A stretch of DNA of 22,210 nt. Source: an uncultured Prevotella sp. Lineage in GTDB: Bacteria > Bacteroidota > Bacteroidia > Bacteroidales > Bacteroidaceae. Under the pieces are notes generated by a model. It made no database searches. It saw only the letters and a list, made by a program, of their open reading frames with translations, and had not been told where the DNA came from. Position numbers and translations under genes: made by a program. Of this stretch, positions 5,717-14,349 are shown in pieces (position 1 is the first letter of the stretch; the number at the start of each line of letters is the position of its first letter). Where the stretch lies: positions 1-22,210 of the forward strand of contig CAAGLS010000046.1 in NCBI GenBank assembly GCA_900770845.1, in the 5' to 3' direction.

Positions 5717-7432
5717 TTATCTCAAGATTTTTTTGACAACCGTCTTGCCATTGGCAAACACTTGCTTTTTCAGATACAGGCCTCTTGTAGGCGCATCCAC
5801 ATGGTGGCCCTGCAGGTCGAAGTATTCCTCGGAAATGCATTCGCCATCAACAACCATGCGATTGACTGCAGCAGCCTCATTGGTCATCCAGACGATAGAG
5901 GAACGACGAACCTCGCCACCACCCTTATAGACGGTCTGTACACCAACGTTCTTCTCTGCGGGCTGGTAGAAGTAGAACGTGTCGCCAGAACCACGGAACA
6001 TGAAGTCGTAGCCATCGTCGAAGTCGTAAGGCACGTCGGTCATTTCCTCTGTCAGATTCGAATAGGTGGACGGCGTGAAGACAAAAGGCTCAGTGCTGTC
6101 GTCGAAATAAACATTGTAGAACAACTTGCTGGGCAGGATGTAGTTGCCTTCGGCATCCGTAGTGGCGATAGAGACGGTCACCACACCACACGCCGACTGT
6201 TCGGAGTAAGGCCCATAGAATGTGATGATGGGGTCGGCGGGCGTGGCGGGAACTTCGTGGAAGAGGAAGACGCTCGGGTTATCGTAGGAGGCGAGGCTGG
6301 CCGAGCTGTCAGGATTGAGGTTGAACATGAATCCCTGACCATCCCGAAGCGAAAGCTTGAAGCTCTGAGGGTCGTAGTCGAACACGAGCTTGTCTTTCAG
6401 CGTGTAATCATAGAGCGGGTCGAAAGTCTCAGGGTCGAGTCCGTTGTAGACATAATCGTAAGGCACAAAGAAGGAATGGTGAGGATAGAAAGCGTCGGTG
6501 CTGGTGGTGTCGACACCTATATATTGCCTGAGGAACGTCACCTTACCGTCGCCAATATCGCCACGAATCCACATCATCGAATCCTTGTCGTAGGGATTGC
6601 GCAGATAGAGCGCATCGGAGGTGAGGGCCACCTTGACGTTTTTGTAGGTGGGAGCGTTGTCACGTTGGGTATATCTCATCACGAAGTCCCTTACCTGCGC
6701 GTCGGCGGGCAGCGTGGTGGCAGTCTCGCCAAAGGGAGCCATCACCATGTCGGCATCGGCATAGCAGAAAAGTTTGCCGTCGGCATCTGTTAGGGCAAGC
6801 ACAGACTTGGGCATATTGGGATAGCTGTCCACATAGCCATCGCTTACCTGACGGAGCGTACCATCATTGTCGAAAACATACTTCACGTCGAGTCCCTTGC
6901 CATCTTCGGCCTGCGGGTCGAGGAAATAGCCCATTGAGCCATCGTTGCCGACGCGCGCCACAAGCCGGGTGGCATAATAGGTGCCGTTGAGATTGAGGAT
7001 GGCTTGCGGGGTGTGGGCCACGAGCGTGTCGCCCTCCCCCTCCTCAAGTTTGAGATAACTGTCGGTGGGCATGATGCCGAAGGGGTCGTGGATGTAATAG
7101 CAACCATCGTCGCCCTCTATGTAACTGCCCACTTCATATTTGTTGCCATAGACATCCATCCCCTCAAACAGACTGTTGTCAAAGTTGAAGAACGACTTGC
7201 TGGAACGGTTGAGGTTGGCCACCTCCATACCGGCCGGTTTCTCACTGATGATTTCGGAGGTGTAGGGACTGACGCGCAGCACATTGCGCATCGTGGCAGA
7301 TTGCCGAGCCTTGGCTTGGAGGATGCCTGTCGCCTCCTGCCGATTGGAGGGAACGATGTGGGTGATGGACTGGGCCGAAGCGGTGAGCGACAAGCAGCCG
7401 AGGACCAAAGCGATAAAAGTAATTCTCTTCAT
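5717..7432 (-). CDS. Secreted protein of unknown function (571 aa)
   Basis: Function not recognised. The first 20 residues (MKRITFIALVLGCLSLTASA, then Q) are a good Sec signal peptide with cleavage after ASA. The rest is soluble, rich in Asp, Tyr and Phe, with recurring short beta-type stretches such as YFLD, FLFHEVP and FYFYQPAE. It ends with a C-terminal segment, FDLQGHHVDAPTRGLYLKK followed by a basic tail. This resembles the sorting tails of Prevotella secreted proteins, which suggests export beyond the inner membrane. It has its own promoter-like sequence (7490-7520) and a strong terminator, so it is probably a single-gene unit. The neighbouring TPR/AraC regulator upstream could control it, but nothing in the sequence proves that. 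Confidence 0.85.
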   Translation of the reverse strand: MKRITFIALVLGCLSLTASAQSITHIVPSNRQEATGILQAKARQSATMRNVLRVSPYTSEIISEKPAGMEVANLNRSSKSFFNFDNSLFEGMDVYGNKYEVGSYIEGDDGCYYIHDPFGIMPTDSYLKLEEGEGDTLVAHTPQAILNLNGTYYATRLVARVGNDGSMGYFLDPQAEDGKGLDVKYVFDNDGTLRQVSDGYVDSYPNMPKSVLALTDADGKLFCYADADMVMAPFGETATTLPADAQVRDFVMRYTQRDNAPTYKNVKVALTSDALYLRNPYDKDSMMWIRGDIGDGKVTFLRQYIGVDTTSTDAFYPHHSFFVPYDYVYNGLDPETFDPLYDYTLKDKLVFDYDPQSFKLSLRDGQGFMFNLNPDSSASLASYDNPSVFLFHEVPATPADPIITFYGPYSEQSACGVVTVSIATTDAEGNYILPSKLFYNVYFDDSTEPFVFTPSTYSNLTEEMTDVPYDFDDGYDFMFRGSGDTFYFYQPAEKNVGVQTVYKGGGEVRRSSIVWMTNEAAAVNRMVVDGECISEEYFDLQGHHVDAPTRGLYLKKQVFANGKTVVKKILR

Positions 7433-7489
7433 AATGGAAAAAATTTAGAGTTGTCAATCATAGATTCCGGATTTCTCGACCGGACATTG

Positions 7490-7520
7490 CAAAGATAGGA
7501 AGAAAGGAAAGAAAGACAAT
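7490..7520 (-). promoter_or_regulatory. Predicted promoter of the secreted-protein gene
   Basis: On the minus strand ATTG (7517-7520) is followed after 19 bases by TATCTTTG (7490-7497), an exact -7 consensus match with ideal spacing. The predicted transcript start is near 7483, giving a leader of about 50 bases. Confidence 0.65.
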
Positions 7521-7638
7521 GGAAATAAAGCGCGTTCGTGTTTAGGTTCATGAACATGGACAAAAAAAGCTATACGACACAGGGCTTCCGTCGACATACG
7601 TCCGAAAACCGACAAGCTGAAAAGCAAAGAACCGTAGA

Positions 7639-9348
7639 CTACGTGTTTCTTATCATCGCCAACCGATGGTATTCTGAAGGCGTAAGACCCGTGAAGCGCT
7701 TGAAGGCCGCAACAAAGGAAGAGCGCGACTTGAAGCCCACACTGTTGGATATGGCCTCGATTGTGAGGTTTCCATACCTACCCATATCGCTGATGCGCTT
7801 GCAAGCCTCCTTGATGCGATACTCGTTGAGGAAAGCGTAGAAATTGCAATGGCGCGTCTCGTTGATTACCTGTGACACATATTTATAGTTGCTTCCCACC
7901 ATCTGGGCCAGACGCTCGCACGAGAAGCCGGAGGTGTAGATCTCGTCACTGGTCTCCATCACTTCCTGAATACGCTCCAAGAGGTCCACCTTGTTGTCCT
8001 CGGCGAGGTGGCTGGTAAGATATTTCTCCTTTGAGCGCGTCTTGTTGCTTTCTGCGAGCAGGTGTTCCAGCTCTTCCCGTCGGCGACGCGCCTCTTCCTC
8101 ATCGCGGAGCATGGCCACGGTCTTGTCGTAGAGGTTGGAGTTGGACAGGCTGAGTCTGCGGTTTTTCCTCCACAGCACGATCAGCAGCAAGCCCACGACA
8201 ATAGCCACTCCAATGGCGATGAGCATGAGCATCTGTTGGGTCTGTCGTTTGTGTTCATTGGCCTGTATCTGCTCGTCGAACTTGCGCATTTGGTTGAGGA
8301 AACGCAACTCGTTGATACTCGTGAGCTGCTGATAGTTGAGCAAAGTGTCCTTCAGGCACAGGTAATGGTAGCGGCTCAACTCTGCGCGTGAGGACTCACC
8401 TAAAGCGGCATAATAGTCCGTCAAGAGCCGATAGACCTCCAACTCAGCATCTTTCATGTCCTGCGACCTGGCAATGGCCAAGGCCTTGACGAGCGAGGCG
8501 ATGGCTGAAGCATAGTGGCCTTGCGCAGCCTGGGCTCGCGCCATATCGGCACAAGCAGAATAGTGGTAGCGCATTTCCGTCGCTTCCTGAGGAAGCTCAC
8601 GAAGCTGGCGGGCGAAAACCCGCTCGGCATCTGCGTAGCGTCGCTGCGACATGAGGAGATTAGCCTCATAAAGACGATGGTTGTAGAGCCTGTAATGATT
8701 GCCAGCTGTCAACGGCAAACGCTTGTAACATTGCCATTCCTTGCGCAATCCACCCATCTGTTCCACTCGTCCAGCCATGGATACAAGATTGGTAAAAACC
8801 AAGTCGAGGGTGTTGGTGTCGCGTGGCGGAGTGAGCCAGAAAGCCTTCTTGTAATAGACAAACGCCAGACTGTCCTGGCGCCTGTCACGCCCCTGCTCTG
8901 CCAAAGTTTGATAGAAGATTCCAAAATTGTTGTAGACCCGCGGGCGAATGGCAGGACACCTTGCAGAGATTTCTTCCAAAACAACAAGACACTCGTAGGC
9001 CTTGGAATAATCATAAAAGTTGAAGAGATAGACATACCATTTGCCCGTGAAGGCCTGCCCCATCAGACGCAAATCGTCATCTTTCATACGCAAATTGTAG
9101 CGCGAGGTGGCTATGGTGTAGCAAGCCAAGGCAGAGTCTGCATTGTCCGTAGCCTCCACGTAATGGGCTGCCTTGGCTATAAGTTGGTCGGTGGGAAGAC
9201 GCTGAAGATAGTTGTAGAACGCGGGCTGACGAGCCGCATTGCCGTTGGCCACACCAAGAGAGAAACACGGAAACAGCAAGAGGAACCACAATAGTTGCCC
9301 TTGCTTCAAAGGAGAGAAGAAGGATTTAGAGAATGTCGGCTGTCTCAT
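7639..9348 (-). CDS. Membrane-anchored TPR / AraC-family hybrid regulator
   Basis: The 569-residue protein combines sensing and DNA binding. An N-terminal hydrophobic segment (about residues 14-32) acts as signal or anchor. Helical TPR-like repeats then fill about residues 40-340, such as the stretch with YYKKAFWL and YASAIASLVKAL. One membrane segment, IAIGVAIVVGLLLIVLW (within about 371-391), is followed by a charged coiled coil and a C-terminal AraC-type double helix-turn-helix (about 465-565; FSCERLAQMVGSNYKYVSQV and LTIEAISNSVGFKSRSSF). The likely layout is a periplasmic TPR sensor and a cytoplasmic DNA-binding domain. The start at 9348 is chosen because a promoter box at 9366-9394 excludes the longer ORF from 9450. 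Its target genes are unknown; the adjacent secreted proteins are candidates. Confidence 0.85.
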   Translation of the reverse strand: MRQPTFSKSFFSPLKQGQLLWFLLLFPCFSLGVANGNAARQPAFYNYLQRLPTDQLIAKAAHYVEATDNADSALACYTIATSRYNLRMKDDDLRLMGQAFTGKWYVYLFNFYDYSKAYECLVVLEEISARCPAIRPRVYNNFGIFYQTLAEQGRDRRQDSLAFVYYKKAFWLTPPRDTNTLDLVFTNLVSMAGRVEQMGGLRKEWQCYKRLPLTAGNHYRLYNHRLYEANLLMSQRRYADAERVFARQLRELPQEATEMRYHYSACADMARAQAAQGHYASAIASLVKALAIARSQDMKDAELEVYRLLTDYYAALGESSRAELSRYHYLCLKDTLLNYQQLTSINELRFLNQMRKFDEQIQANEHKRQTQQMLMLIAIGVAIVVGLLLIVLWRKNRRLSLSNSNLYDKTVAMLRDEEEARRRREELEHLLAESNKTRSKEKYLTSHLAEDNKVDLLERIQEVMETSDEIYTSGFSCERLAQMVGSNYKYVSQVINETRHCNFYAFLNEYRIKEACKRISDMGRYGNLTIEAISNSVGFKSRSSFVAAFKRFTGLTPSEYHRLAMIRNT

Positions 9349-9365
9349 CAGAAGCAAAGTTTTCG

Positions 9366-9394
9366 CAAATATAAGTCTTTTTGTTGAGAAACAA
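9366..9394 (-). promoter_or_regulatory. Predicted promoter of the TPR/AraC regulator
   Basis: On the minus strand TTG (9392-9394) precedes TATATTTG (9366-9373), an exact -7 match, by 18 bases. The predicted transcript start near 9359 leaves a leader of about 11 bases before the ATG at 9348. Confidence 0.65.
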
Positions 9395-9559
9395 GACAAG
9401 CTGTCTGAATAATCCATGTTTACTGATAAGAATAATAAAGAGTTCATCAAGCCTAAGTGGACTTCCTTTGTAAGTCTGTCTTAAAATCAGGGCTAAGTAT
9501 CCACCTAAGGAGAGCCGATGGCCGGGACACACAGGGATGGGTACAAAGCGAGGAATGGG

Positions 9560-10522
9560 CTATTGCGTCATATAAACGCGGGTTTGCTTCACCTTGCCGA
9601 GCTCGCCGATAATCGTTTTCGTCTGGTCTATCACCATGCTGGGCCAGCCGTCGTCGAACATCTCGGCGCGACTGAATGAAGTAACCTTCATATCGCCAAG
9701 TTTGCCCATCACATCCTTGAGCTTATCCGACTGACTGGCCTCTCCCATTCCAAACGTACTGAAGAGTGCCCCCGCGAATTGCTTGACATCGCTCTTGTCG
9801 ATGGTCACGACGTTCTCTATGTCGATGCAGAAAAGTCCCTTGTCGGGTTCGAGCCAATAGACAGACATGTTGAGGTCTGCGGCGGGACTGTCGTCGGAAG
9901 CGGGGATGTGCTCGGTGGTGTCGCCCAACTTGTAGCTTTTGCCATGATAGCCAAAAAGCAACTCAATGGGAGCCGTGTAGGTCTCGGCCAACGACTTGTC
10001 GTCAACCGCCTTGAGCAAGCTACTCATGTCGAATCCCACCGCCTTCAAAGAGTCCATTAGATGGGTTTTCTCCATCGTGAGCTGATAGATGTCACGGGCC
10101 ATCTTTCCCACTTCTTTCATGTTCTCCCACTTCTTGATTTCCCCCTCGGGCGTGATTTGGAAGCGGATGGTCTGACCCACGAGACGCTCCCTCATCTTTG
10201 CGAAGATTTCCTGCGAGAGTTGCTGCTGAGGACTCTTCACGGAGTCGTCGAGCAAGAAGTCGGTGTAACGCCACTCCATGAGGTAGCCTTTCTTTGTGGA
10301 GTCCACGACGGAAAGCGTGGCCTTGGTGAGGGTGGAAGCCACAGCCACGGTATCGGTGCCGTTGATTTTCCATTGGACATCACTGACGCTGTAGTTGTAC
10401 GTCTCACCCTGGTTGAAATAGGCGAGCACATCCACCGTGCTGTCGGCTGCCGTAGAGTCCTCCTGGGCCACTGCGGGCAGGGTCAGGAGCAAGGCTATGA
10501 ACAGAAAGATTGTTTGTCTCAT
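9560..10522 (-). CDS. Secreted or periplasmic protein of unknown function (320 aa)
   Basis: Function not recognised. A clear signal peptide, MRQTIFLFIALLLTLPAVA (then Q), starts the protein. The mature part is a mostly soluble alpha/beta domain with blocks such as YFNQGETYNYSV, KKGYLMEWRYTDF and VGQTIRFQITPEGEIKKWEN, a style seen in conserved Bacteroidota DUF families. There are no membrane segments after the signal, no lipobox Cys and no C-terminal sorting tail, so it is probably periplasmic. The start at 10522 is used because the longer start at 10561 falls inside the predicted -7 box. It is a separate unit from the regulator gene downstream. Confidence 0.8.
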   Translation of the reverse strand: MRQTIFLFIALLLTLPAVAQEDSTAADSTVDVLAYFNQGETYNYSVSDVQWKINGTDTVAVASTLTKATLSVVDSTKKGYLMEWRYTDFLLDDSVKSPQQQLSQEIFAKMRERLVGQTIRFQITPEGEIKKWENMKEVGKMARDIYQLTMEKTHLMDSLKAVGFDMSSLLKAVDDKSLAETYTAPIELLFGYHGKSYKLGDTTEHIPASDDSPAADLNMSVYWLEPDKGLFCIDIENVVTIDKSDVKQFAGALFSTFGMGEASQSDKLKDVMGKLGDMKVTSFSRAEMFDDGWPSMVIDQTKTIIGELGKVKQTRVYMTQ

Positions 10523-10558
10523 ACACGTTTGATTTAGGATGATACAAGAGTCCGCCCA

Positions 10559-10566
10559 CAAATATA
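10559..10566 (-). promoter_or_regulatory. Predicted -7 box of the 320-aa protein gene
   Basis: TATATTTG on the minus strand is an exact match to the Bacteroidota -7 consensus, 37 bases before the ATG at 10522. No good -33 TTTG is seen at the expected distance. The predicted transcript start is near 10552. Confidence 0.5.
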
Positions 10567-10748
10567 CGACATTATTTTCATAAATTCGTTGTTGGAGCCG
10601 TATTTTTCACCGCCTCTCCATCATCGGGAGCATTTTCACAGGCTGCGCGCATCTGCGTCCCGACTCATGCCTCGACGACAATGCCCCCATCCTCTTTTGG
10701 ATGATGCCCGAGAATACGTGAAAATGGAGGCCGTCTTTCTGAGTCGAA

Positions 10749-10827
10749 GAAAGGCAATGGGTCGGTTATAAAAAACAGATTGTGAAACCAAGGGGAAACG
10801 AACCTTTGGGCATCCATGGACTTGCCA
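10749..10827. repeat. 79-bp direct repeat, left copy (R1)
   Basis: This 79-bp sequence matches 11252-11330 with about 6 differences and no gaps. The shared core includes CAGATTGTGAAACCAAGGGG and GGGCATCCATGGACTTGCCA. The two copies have the same orientation and bracket the 165-bp tandem units. Minus-strand ORFs across it are not supported by any protein feature. The bases at 10567-10748, before it, hold nothing recognisable. Confidence 0.85.
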
Positions 10828-10830
10828 CCT

Positions 10831-11251
10831 CCTGTTTTGTCATAGGGACACCCACATCGAATGATTATCAGAGATTGCCCAGTAAGTGACGGGAACAGGT
10901 ACCTTGGTGATTTCCCACGCAGATTTCGCAGATTCCGCAAATACACAAAAAATCTGCGTAATCTGCGTAATCTGCGTGCCTAAACATCACATATTCCTGC
11001 TTTGTCATAAGGACACCCACATTGAATGATTATCAGAGATTGCTCAATATGTGACGGGAACAGGAGCCTTGGTGATTTTCCACACTGATTCCGCAGATTC
11101 CGCAAATACACAAAAAATCTGCGTTATCTGCGTAATTTGCGTGCCTAAACATCACATATTACTGTTTTGTCATAGGGAAACCCACATTGAAGAACACGAA
11201 TACTGACCACCGGAGAGTTACAGAGCTTGCTCAAAAAGGTGACGAAAACAG
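10831..11251. repeat. 165-bp tandem repeat: two full units and one partial
   Basis: Units at 10831-10995 and 10996-11160 are each 165 bp and highly similar along their length. A third, diverged and shortened copy covers 11161-11251. Each unit has two foldable halves. The first is bounded by inverted CCTGTTTTGTCA-type and TGACGGGAACAGG-type ends. The second (10917-10980 in unit 1) is a long imperfect palindrome built from GCAGATT / AATCTGC blocks, such as CGCAGATTCCGCAAAT opposed to ATCTGCGTAATCTGCGTG. The partial third copy keeps only the first half and runs straight into the right 79-bp repeat. No credible ORF is present. It could give a structured RNA or a protein-binding cluster. Confidence 0.85.
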
Positions 11252-11330
11252 GAAAGACAATGAATTGGTTATAATAAACAGATTGTGAAACCAAGGGGAA
11301 ACAAACCTTTGGGCATCCATGGACTTGCCA
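11252..11330. repeat. 79-bp direct repeat, right copy (R2)
   Basis: This is the partner of 10749-10827, about 92% identical and equal in length. It ends 12 bases before the A-tract of the frdB terminator hairpin, so the repeat block abuts the end of the fumarate reductase operon. Confidence 0.85.
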
Positions 11331-11342
11331 GCCCAAACAACG

Positions 11343-11377
11343 AAAAACCGCCGCACGGGCAATTGTCCGAGCGGCGG
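11343..11377 (-). terminator. Rho-independent terminator of frdCAB
   Basis: On the minus strand CCGCCG...CGGCGG forms the outer stem, extended by an inner GGACAATTGCCC-type stem, followed by five T residues. It lies about 45 bases after the frdB stop codon. Confidence 0.8.
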
Positions 11378-11421
11378 AAGTGGGTTGTTATTCAGTTGAC
11401 AGTCAACTACATAACTCTTGA

Positions 11422-12177
11422 TTAGTCGTTGAGCTTGGCCTTGATGAACTCGCGGTTGAGGCGGGCGATGTTGGCGATGGACTCATTCTTAGGGCACTCA
11501 GCCTCGCAGGCGCGGGTGTTGGTGCAGTTGCCGAAGCCGAGTTCCTCCATCTTGGCCACCATGGCCTTGGCACGCTTGGCAGCCTCGGGACGGCCCTGGG
11601 GCAGCAGGGCGAGCTGGCTCACCTTGCTGGAGACGAAGAGCATGGCGGAGCCATTCTTGCAGGCAGCCACACAGGCACCGCATCCGATGCAGGTGGCGCA
11701 GTCCATGGCCTCGTCGGCGTTCTGCTTAGGAATGAGGATGGCGTTGGCGTCCTGGGCCTGACCCGTGCGCACGGAGGTGTAGCCACCGGCAGCGATGATC
11801 TTGTCGAAGGCCGAACGGTCGACCATGCAGTCCTTGATGACAGGGAAGGCAGCCGAGCGCCAAGGCTCTACGGTGATGACGTCACCGTCGTGGAAGCGGC
11901 GCATGTAGAGCTGGCAGGTTGTGGCTCCCTGTGCTGGACCGTGGGGATGGCCGTTGATATAGAGCGAGCACATGCCGCAGATACCCTCGCGACAGTCGTG
12001 GTCGAAGACAAAGGGTTCCTTACCGCTCTCGATGAGCTCCTCGTTGAGAATGTCGAGCATTTCGAGGAATGAAGTGTCGCCGGGGATGTCGTGCATCTCG
12101 TGGGTGTCGAAGTGGCCTTTGTCGGTGGGGCCGTTCTGACGCCAGAACTTCAATGTGAATGATATGTTTGTGTCCAT
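11422..12177 (-). CDS. frdB: Fumarate reductase/succinate dehydrogenase iron-sulfur subunit
   Basis: The 251-residue subunit passes electrons between the flavoprotein and the membrane cytochrome b. The N-terminal ferredoxin domain binds the [2Fe-2S] cluster through C62, C67, C70 (CREGICGMC) and C88. The C-terminal domain has C160, C163, C166 (CATCIGC) with C169/C173, and C218, C224 and C228, which supply the [4Fe-4S] and [3Fe-4S] ligands. It is the last gene of frdCAB, 162 bases after frdA. The direction (fumarate reduction or succinate oxidation) cannot be read from the sequence; fumarate reduction is usual in anaerobic Bacteroidota. Confidence 0.95.
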   Translation of the reverse strand: MDTNISFTLKFWRQNGPTDKGHFDTHEMHDIPGDTSFLEMLDILNEELIESGKEPFVFDHDCREGICGMCSLYINGHPHGPAQGATTCQLYMRRFHDGDVITVEPWRSAAFPVIKDCMVDRSAFDKIIAAGGYTSVRTGQAQDANAILIPKQNADEAMDCATCIGCGACVAACKNGSAMLFVSSKVSQLALLPQGRPEAAKRAKAMVAKMEELGFGNCTNTRACEAECPKNESIANIARLNREFIKAKLND

Positions 12178-12339
12178 TGTTTTATAAGTTTATGAGTCGA
12201 TGAAGTTTGCAAGTTCCTGAGCCTTTCATATCAAATGGAGTTACAACTCTTGAGCCGCCCTCAATGCGATATACATGTAGTGCGTCTTCTTGTAGTCCAA
12301 TCAGAGACTTAAAGGCTCAAAGACTTATTAACTTAGAAA

Positions 12340-14286
12340 CTATGATTTGTAGTTGCGCGTCTGCACCTTAATGTACTGGTAGTTGAGGTCTTCCTTGAGC
12401 AGCTCGGGAGCCACCTCGTCGGAACCCTGGTACTTCCAGCAAGCCACGTACATGAAGTGTTCGTCGTCGCGCTTGGCCTCGCCCTCCTCGGTCTGGCTCT
12501 CCACGCGGAAGTGGCCACCGCAGCTCTCGTTACGGTTCAGGGCATCGTAGGCAATCAGCTCGCCCATGGTGATGAAGTCGCGAAGGTGGATGGCCTTGTC
12601 GAGTTCCACATTCAGGCCCTCCTTGCTTCCCGGCACGCGCACATGCTCGTTGAACTCCTTGCGCAGTTCCTTGAGTTCCTTGAGCGCACGCTCCAGGCTC
12701 TCCTTGGAACGTGCCATACCCACGTTGTTCCACATGATGTTGTAGAGCTTCTTGTGGATGTGGTCGACGCTCTCGTCGCCCTTGATGTTGTAGATGCGGT
12801 CGATTTCGGCCTGCACGCTCTTCTCAGCCTCGTCAAACTCGGGAGCGTCGGTCTTGATATGCGGCACCGTGATCTGGTCGCTGAGATAGTTCTGCATGGT
12901 GTAGGGAATCACGAAGTAGCCATCGCTCAATCCTTGCATCAGAGCGGAGGCTCCGAGACGGTTGGCTCCATGGTCGGAGAAGTTGCACTCGCCGAGAGCG
13001 AAGAGGCCCTTGACGGAGGTCTGCAGCTCGTAGTCCACCCACAGGCCGCCCATGGTGTAGTGGATGGCGGGATAGATCATCATCGGGTTGTCGTGGGGAT
13101 CCACGTCGGTGATTTCCTGATACATGTCGAAGAGGTTGCCATAGCGCTGGTCGACAACGTCGCGGCCCAGGCGCTGGAAAGCATCGGAGAAGTCGAGGAA
13201 CACAGCCAGACCCGTGTTGTTCACGCCGAATCCCTTGTCGGTGCGCTCCTTGGCTGCACGCGAGGCAACGTCGCGGGGCACGAGGTTGCCGAATGCGGGA
13301 TAGCGGCGCTCCAAGTAGTAGTCGCGGTCTTCTTCGGGAATGTCGCGGCCCTTGATCTCGCCACGCTGCAGCTTCTTGGCATCCTCAAGCTTCTTGGGCA
13401 CCCAGATGCGGCCATCGTTGCGCAGCGACTCGGACATCAGCGTCAGCTTGGACTGCTTGTCGCCGTGGACGGGGATGCATGTGGGGTGGATCTGCACGAA
13501 GGCAGGATTGGCAAAATAAGCTCCCTTGCGATAGGCCTGCATGGCAGCGGTGCAGTTGCAGCCCATGGCGTTGGTGGAGAGGAAATAGGTGTTGCCATAT
13601 CCGCCCGTGGCGAGGCAGACAGCGTGTGCGCCATAGCGCTCCAGCTTGCCCGTGACGAGGTTCTTGGCGATGATGCCGCGTGCGCGGCCGTCGATGATGA
13701 CCACGTCCTCCATTTCCGTACGGGTGTGGAGTTCCACCGTGCCGTTGTGCACCTCTTTCATCAAGGAAGAATAGGCTCCGAGCAAAAGCTGCTGGCCCGT
13801 CTGGCCCTTGGCGTAGAACGTGCGGCATACCTGAACGCCACCGAAGGAGCGGTTGGCGAGCATGCCACCATACTCACGGGCGAACGGAACGCCCTGGGCC
13901 ACGCACTGGTCGATGATGTTGGCGCTCACCTCGGCCAGGCGGTACACGTTGGCCTCACGGGCGCGGTAGTCGCCGCCCTTGATGGTGTCGTAGAACAGAC
14001 GATAGACGGAGTCGCCATCGTTCTGATAGTTCTTGGCTGCATTGATGCCACCCTGCGCGGCGATGGAGTGCGCGCGGCGGGGGGAGTCCTGAATGCAGAA
14101 GTTAATCACGTGGAAACCCATCTCGCCGAGCGAGGCGGCGGCGCTGGCGCCGGCCAGACCCGTGCCCACGACGATGATGTCGAGCTTGCGCTTGTTGGCG
14201 GGGTTCACCAGTTTCTGGTGAGCTTTATAGTTAGTCCATTTCTCAGCCAAAGAGCCTTCTGGAATCTTAGAATCTATCTGTGACAT
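12340..14286 (-). CDS. frdA: Fumarate reductase/succinate dehydrogenase flavoprotein subunit
   Basis: The 648-residue catalytic subunit interconverts fumarate and succinate. It shows the FAD-binding GTGLAG (41-46) and the AHSIAAQGG block, where H73 is the expected covalent FAD ligand. It also has HPTCIPVHGD (from H267) and SESLRNDGRIW in the substrate domain, and HYTMGG near the second FAD contact. The length is typical of the soluble subunit in the Wolinella/Bacteroides-type enzyme. It starts 63 bases after the frdC stop and precedes frdB by 162 bases. That gap shows only a 9-bp inverted repeat (TGAGCCTTT at 12219-12227, AAAGGCTCA at 12311-12319). Confidence 0.96.
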   Translation of the reverse strand: MSQIDSKIPEGSLAEKWTNYKAHQKLVNPANKRKLDIIVVGTGLAGASAAASLGEMGFHVINFCIQDSPRRAHSIAAQGGINAAKNYQNDGDSVYRLFYDTIKGGDYRAREANVYRLAEVSANIIDQCVAQGVPFAREYGGMLANRSFGGVQVCRTFYAKGQTGQQLLLGAYSSLMKEVHNGTVELHTRTEMEDVVIIDGRARGIIAKNLVTGKLERYGAHAVCLATGGYGNTYFLSTNAMGCNCTAAMQAYRKGAYFANPAFVQIHPTCIPVHGDKQSKLTLMSESLRNDGRIWVPKKLEDAKKLQRGEIKGRDIPEEDRDYYLERRYPAFGNLVPRDVASRAAKERTDKGFGVNNTGLAVFLDFSDAFQRLGRDVVDQRYGNLFDMYQEITDVDPHDNPMMIYPAIHYTMGGLWVDYELQTSVKGLFALGECNFSDHGANRLGASALMQGLSDGYFVIPYTMQNYLSDQITVPHIKTDAPEFDEAEKSVQAEIDRIYNIKGDESVDHIHKKLYNIMWNNVGMARSKESLERALKELKELRKEFNEHVRVPGSKEGLNVELDKAIHLRDFITMGELIAYDALNRNESCGGHFRVESQTEEGEAKRDDEHFMYVACWKYQGSDEVAPELLKEDLNYQYIKVQTRNYKS

Positions 14287-14349
14287 AATTGTAATTTATT
14301 GAATGGTAAACATGAAACGAGACCGCGCGTTGGCGTTCTCAAATACACG

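Noticed and set aside
5537..6793. Plus-strand ORF of 418 aa opposite the secreted-protein gene
   Set aside because: The minus strand has a signal peptide, promoter match and terminator; the plus-strand reading has none of these.
10665..11336. Small minus-strand ORFs (93 and 63 aa) in the 79/165-bp repeat block
   Set aside because: They share peptide pieces only because they read the same DNA repeats, and they show no start signal, domain or consistent frame across units.
12178..12339. Separate promoter or small RNA in the frdA-frdB gap
   Set aside because: No TAnnTTTG box with spacing was found on the minus strand; only a weak 9-bp inverted repeat is visible, so the genes are treated as one operon.
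12457..14283. Plus-strand ORF of 608 aa opposite frdA
   Set aside because: frdA on the minus strand is unmistakable; the other reading is a composition-driven open frame.
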